Assembly: GCA_003164305.1 (NCBI GenBank)
Contig: PLSZ01000257.1
Span: 1-8,465 of the forward strand
DNA: 8,465 nucleotides
Source: Acetobacteraceae bacterium
GTDB taxonomy: Bacteria; Pseudomonadota; Alphaproteobacteria; Acetobacterales; Acetobacteraceae
Direction: 5' to 3'
This document shows, one piece after another, positions 5,913-8,465 of the stretch; the first letter of the stretch is position 1; each line of letters opens with the position of its first letter. A program made the position numbers and the translations under genes. The notes under the pieces were generated by a model. That model was given only the letters and a program-made list of their open reading frames with translations, did not search any database and was not told the DNA's origin.

Positions 5913-6274
5913 TCATTCAAAGGCTGACGCGGCGGCGCGCGGGGGGAACCTGTGGACCCACCGGTGCAAGCCGGAAGGCGGCGGAACAGTCGGCTGAAAG
6001 TATCGTTGCTGGGCGCCCGGTTCTTCAGGTCGACGAACTCGCGCGGGAATGGCTCTTTGGCCTTCGCGAACAATGCCATATCCACGCAACCCTGCCCGCC
6101 ACACGGGACCGTACATAGAGCGATGATCAGCAGGGTATGGAAATCGCGCAGGGCGGCGTTGCCGGTCCCGGGGTCGTCCAGGTCTTCGAAACAGGCGGCG
6201 AACCGATCCAGGATGGCCTCCAAACTTCGTTTGACACCCAAGGAGGCAGAATCGACCCGAATCGAATCGGGCAC
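5913..6274 (-). pseudogene. ISAs1-family transposase, N-terminal fragment with frameshift
   Basis: Reading leftward from about 6274, the product shows the N-terminal domain of ISAs1-family transposases: SLEAILDRFAACFEDLDD, then the helix with LLIIALCTVPCGGQG, the block MALFAKAKEPFPREFV, and APSNDTFSRLFRRL. After the last block the family-like sequence moves to another frame (WVHRFPPRAAASAFE), which ends at the TGA 5913-5915, so an indel lies near 5960-6010. The DDE catalytic domain, roughly the last two thirds of the protein, is missing. The apparent start is a GTG at 6274 without a ribosome binding site; the true start is uncertain. It abuts the tniA/tniB debris, so one element probably landed in or recombined with the other before both decayed. 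Confidence 0.82.
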
Positions 6275-6500
6275 GCAGTTTCGTCACGGGCAAGCAAATC
6301 CGAAGTGCGATTCGCCTGATCAACAATCCGTTGCATATCGCGGAACAAAGTTGCATCCTGTGACGCAATGTTGAAACCATCGGGGCCGACGCGGAAGAAG
6401 ACGGCCCTCTGCCACCGAGCGGACCGGGGGAGAGGGAAGCGTCTCATGTGAGCCATGCTAAGGGGCGGAAATCGTAAGCTACGGCGAGGGGGAAGAGGCC
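6275..6500. other. Intergenic stretch before the large modular gene
   Basis: No gene is seen here. The right part contains the Shine-Dalgarno run GAGGGGGA (6486-6493) seven bases before GTG 6501 and must hold the promoter of the large gene, but I see no convincing -35/-10 pair. The plus-strand frame of the large gene has a TAA at 6459-6461, which limits how far upstream its start could be. Terminal inverted repeats of the neighbouring ISAs1 fragment would be expected in the left part, but I could not identify one. Confidence 0.5.
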
Positions 6501-8465
6501 GTGACCGACATACCCAATCAAATGAAATATAAACACTCGAAGAAGCGCGGCCGCGGCGCGAAGCGACGTCATGGCCCGCCTGCCGCGACGCAAAGTCCGG
6601 CGACGGCATTGCTGTTCGAAACGTTCGAAACCAGGCTGCTGCTGGACGCGGTGTTGCCGGTCACCGTGACGACCAACACCTCGCCGCCGATTGGCACCGT
6701 TCTGGCCTCCGACACGCAGCCCGGAACGGTGCAGGACGCCGATGGGACGAATGTCGGCGTTTCGATCACCGGCAACGGCCACTGGCAGATCACCGAGCAA
6801 GCGACCGCGCCGGCGCTGACCATCACTGGAACAGACTCGAATTCCGTCATCGCGATCACCACCACCGGGGGCGACAATCAGTTCCTGTTCTCCGACATCG
6901 ACGTCGAAGGCTCGGCCGCGTCCCTGACCGGCACGGGGGTGGAACTGAACGGCGGCCTGACGCTGAATGGAACGATCGCCAATCTGCTTCTGGGCGACCT
7001 GACCGTCGACGCGAGTTCCGCGGTGACGATCGGCGCCAAATCGACCGCCGTCACGGGCGCGCTGACGATCGGTGAAACAACGATCTCGACGCTGACCCTG
7101 AACGGCGGCGCCACGCTGTCTTCCGGCGCGTCCATTCTGGGCGACCAGTCCGGTTCGGGCGGCTCGACCGTTACCGTTTCGGGCGCCGGATCGTTGTGGC
7201 AGGTGAACGGCGGGCTGACCGTCGGCAACAACGACAGCGGCTCGCAATTGTCGGTGAACGCCAAGGGCACGGTGGTCCTCGACACCGTGGACGTGGGCGC
7301 CGAGAGTCTGGGCGGCGGCACGATATCGGTGTCCGGCGCGGGCTCGAAACTATCCGTTTCCGGCGCGGCGACGTTCGGCGATCAGGGCAACGGCATCCTC
7401 AGCATGCAGTCCGGCGCCGTGGTCACCCTCGGCAGCGCCACCTTCGGCAACGCGGTCGGATCGCTCGGTCAGGTGACCCTGACCGGCAAAGGCACCACGC
7501 TGAATATCGTCGGTACCCTTGTACTAGGCGGGTCCGGCACCGCGGTCATGACTCTGGGCGCGGGCACGTCGCTGAACGCGGGCAACCTGGTCATCGGGTC
7601 GGGCGGCGTGCTGACCACGGCGGGCGGCTCGATCGGCGGCTATAACGCGACGGTGGGGCCGGCTTTGACGGCCGGTCTCGCCTCATTCGCGTCGGGCACC
7701 GCGACCAACGGCACGACGGCCAATCCGACCGTCACCGGGACGATATCGGCGGCCAACACGTTGGTGTCGTTGCGGGCCGGCCTCGGCTCGGCGTCACCGG
7801 CGTCCTACACCGACATTACCGGCACGATCGTCAACGGGGCGTTCACGGTGAGCCAGGCGGAACTCACGGCGCTCAACGGCGGAACGCTGCCCGATGGGTT
7901 TTACGTGCTGAACCTGATCGCGACCGATCAACTGGGGATCCAAACCCAGACCTCGGTCACCATCACGCTGCAGACGGTGGCGCCGACGGTTCAGGGATTT
8001 GGCCTGGCGCAAAGCTCCGCCGTGGGCGGTTCCGGTGAGATCACGTCGGACGCGCTGGTCGCGTTGGGCGGCACGACCACGCCGGGCGCGGTGGTCGCGC
8101 TGGTGGGCGTATCCGGCATGCAAACCCTGGCCGGGCCGGACGGCGTGTTCCAGTTCGCCAATGTGCCGGTGTCCGAGGGCAGTAACGCCTTCACCGTCCA
8201 GGCGACCAACGGTCTGGGCTTGTCGACGCAGGCGCAGGTCACGGTAACCCGTCAGGGCGCCACCAGCACCGACGTGTCGATGCAGTGGAACCAGGTCGTG
8301 TTGAACACGATCACCACGCTGGCGATGTATCCGCCCGACGCGAGCCGGCTGCTGGCGATCGTCAGCCTCGCGCAATACGACACGCTGGCCAACATCGAGG
8401 GTACCGCGCCCTATATGGTCTCGATGACCGTCACCGGGCCGGTGTCGGAGCAGGCCGCGCTGGCG
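6501..8465 (+). CDS. Large modular LEPR-XLL-like surface protein with haloperoxidase-like domain, 5' part
   Basis: The frame is open for 655 codons and runs off the right edge. Residues 9-24 are strongly basic, followed by ALLFETFETRLLLDA at 36-50, a variant of the LEPR-XLL motif found near the N-terminus of very long repetitive surface or secreted proteins. Residues 214-380 hold beta-strand repeats of the T5SS/PEP-CTERM-associated type (VSGAGSLWQVNGGLTVGN, VSGAGSKLSVSGAATFG and weaker copies). Residues 410-495 and 514-584 look like Ig/cadherin-like domains. From 594 the sequence changes to helical and resembles the start of a vanadium-dependent haloperoxidase/PAP2 domain: W596-N597, P611-P612, A614-S615-R616, Y626-D627, G634 and P637-Y638. 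The vanadate- or phosphate-binding residues would lie beyond the window. GTG 6501 is chosen for its GAGGGGGA site; ATG 6522 has none. No Sec signal peptide is visible, and the export route is not shown. Confidence 0.85.
   Translation, partial: MTDIPNQMKYKHSKKRGRGAKRRHGPPAATQSPATALLFETFETRLLLDAVLPVTVTTNTSPPIGTVLASDTQPGTVQDADGTNVGVSITGNGHWQITEQATAPALTITGTDSNSVIAITTTGGDNQFLFSDIDVEGSAASLTGTGVELNGGLTLNGTIANLLLGDLTVDASSAVTIGAKSTAVTGALTIGETTISTLTLNGGATLSSGASILGDQSGSGGSTVTVSGAGSLWQVNGGLTVGNNDSGSQLSVNAKGTVVLDTVDVGAESLGGGTISVSGAGSKLSVSGAATFGDQGNGILSMQSGAVVTLGSATFGNAVGSLGQVTLTGKGTTLNIVGTLVLGGSGTAVMTLGAGTSLNAGNLVIGSGGVLTTAGGSIGGYNATVGPALTAGLASFASGTATNGTTANPTVTGTISAANTLVSLRAGLGSASPASYTDITGTIVNGAFTVSQAELTALNGGTLPDGFYVLNLIATDQLGIQTQTSVTITLQTVAPTVQGFGLAQSSAVGGSGEITSDALVALGGTTTPGAVVALVGVSGMQTLAGPDGVFQFANVPVSEGSNAFTVQATNGLGLSTQAQVTVTRQGATSTDVSMQWNQVVLNTITTLAMYPPDASRLLAIVSLAQYDTLANIEGTAPYMVSMTVTGPVSEQAALA
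7140..7640 (+). repeat. Degenerate beta-strand repeats in the large surface protein
   Basis: At protein level about four to five units follow the pattern strand-loop-strand with Gly/Ser/Thr/Val-rich sequence: VSGAGSLWQVNGGLTVGN, VSGAGSKLSVSGAATFGD, LTGKGTTLNIVGTLVLGG, and LGAGTSLNAGNLVIGSGG. Units are roughly 35-45 residues. The DNA is diverged between units, so these are old repeats kept for structure (a predicted beta-helix), not recent tandem copies. Confidence 0.65.

Noticed and set aside
6231..6259. TTGACA at 6231-6236 as a promoter for the large modular gene
   Set aside because: No -10-like box at a suitable distance, and it lies inside the ISAs1 coding remnant about 270 bases from the start codon.
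6444..7247. Minus-strand open frame of 267 codons opposite the large modular gene
   Set aside because: Arg/Gly/Asp-rich antisense shadow; the plus strand has a continuous motif-bearing frame here.
7794..8375. Minus-strand open frame of 193 codons
   Set aside because: Another shadow of the modular gene, without motif or ribosome binding site.
1..8465. CRISPR array, rRNA, riboswitch or a second copy of the tRNA 3' end
   Set aside because: Looked for on both strands by eye; no regular spaced repeats, rRNA-like blocks, known riboswitch cores or tRNA-end repeat were seen.

Overview
The window is high-GC bacterial DNA with strong G/C preference at third codon positions and Shine-Dalgarno-led genes. 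The gene types present (a PhzS-like flavoprotein, MntA/HepT, TniB- and ISAs1-type remnants, a LEPR-XLL-like giant surface protein) suggest a proteobacterium, most likely an alphaproteobacterium. This placement is an inference from gene content; the window has no rRNA or core phylogenetic marker.

Layout: positions 1-485 hold no convincing intact gene, only a possible frameshifted membrane-peptide remnant and a candidate promoter. A small cupin gene (486-938, +) converges on a PhzS-like FAD monooxygenase gene (948-2201, -), with nine bases between the two stop codons. A complete tRNA-Arg(TCT) gene (2422-2498, +) follows, and the character of the DNA changes after it. Next come a MntA/HepT toxin-antitoxin operon (2661-3291, +), whose candidate promoter carries a near-palindrome in its spacer, and a gene for a QueC-like PP-loop protein with a conserved-looking Cys cluster (3490-4749, +). 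The tRNA-proximal position, the defence-type genes and the transposon debris behind them fit a genomic island anchored at the tRNA gene.

From about 4800 to 6275 the DNA is a mobile-element graveyard on the minus strand. It contains a tniB ATPase gene broken by one in-frame TGA and cut short, an upstream stretch resembling the tail of tniA fused to it in frame, and an ISAs1-family transposase N-terminus with a frameshift, cut off at the junction. A strong stem-loop at 4801-4827 sits between the QueC-like gene and this debris.

From 6501 to the right edge one plus-strand frame stays open without a stop. It encodes the first 655 residues of a large modular protein: a basic N-terminus, a LEPR-XLL-like motif, beta-strand repeats of the T5SS/PEP-CTERM-associated type, two Ig-like or cadherin-like stretches, and then what looks like the beginning of a vanadium-haloperoxidase/PAP2-type enzyme domain. 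This possible adhesin-enzyme fusion, the QueC-like gene beside the toxin-antitoxin pair, and the palindrome-bearing promoter of that pair are the most interesting items.
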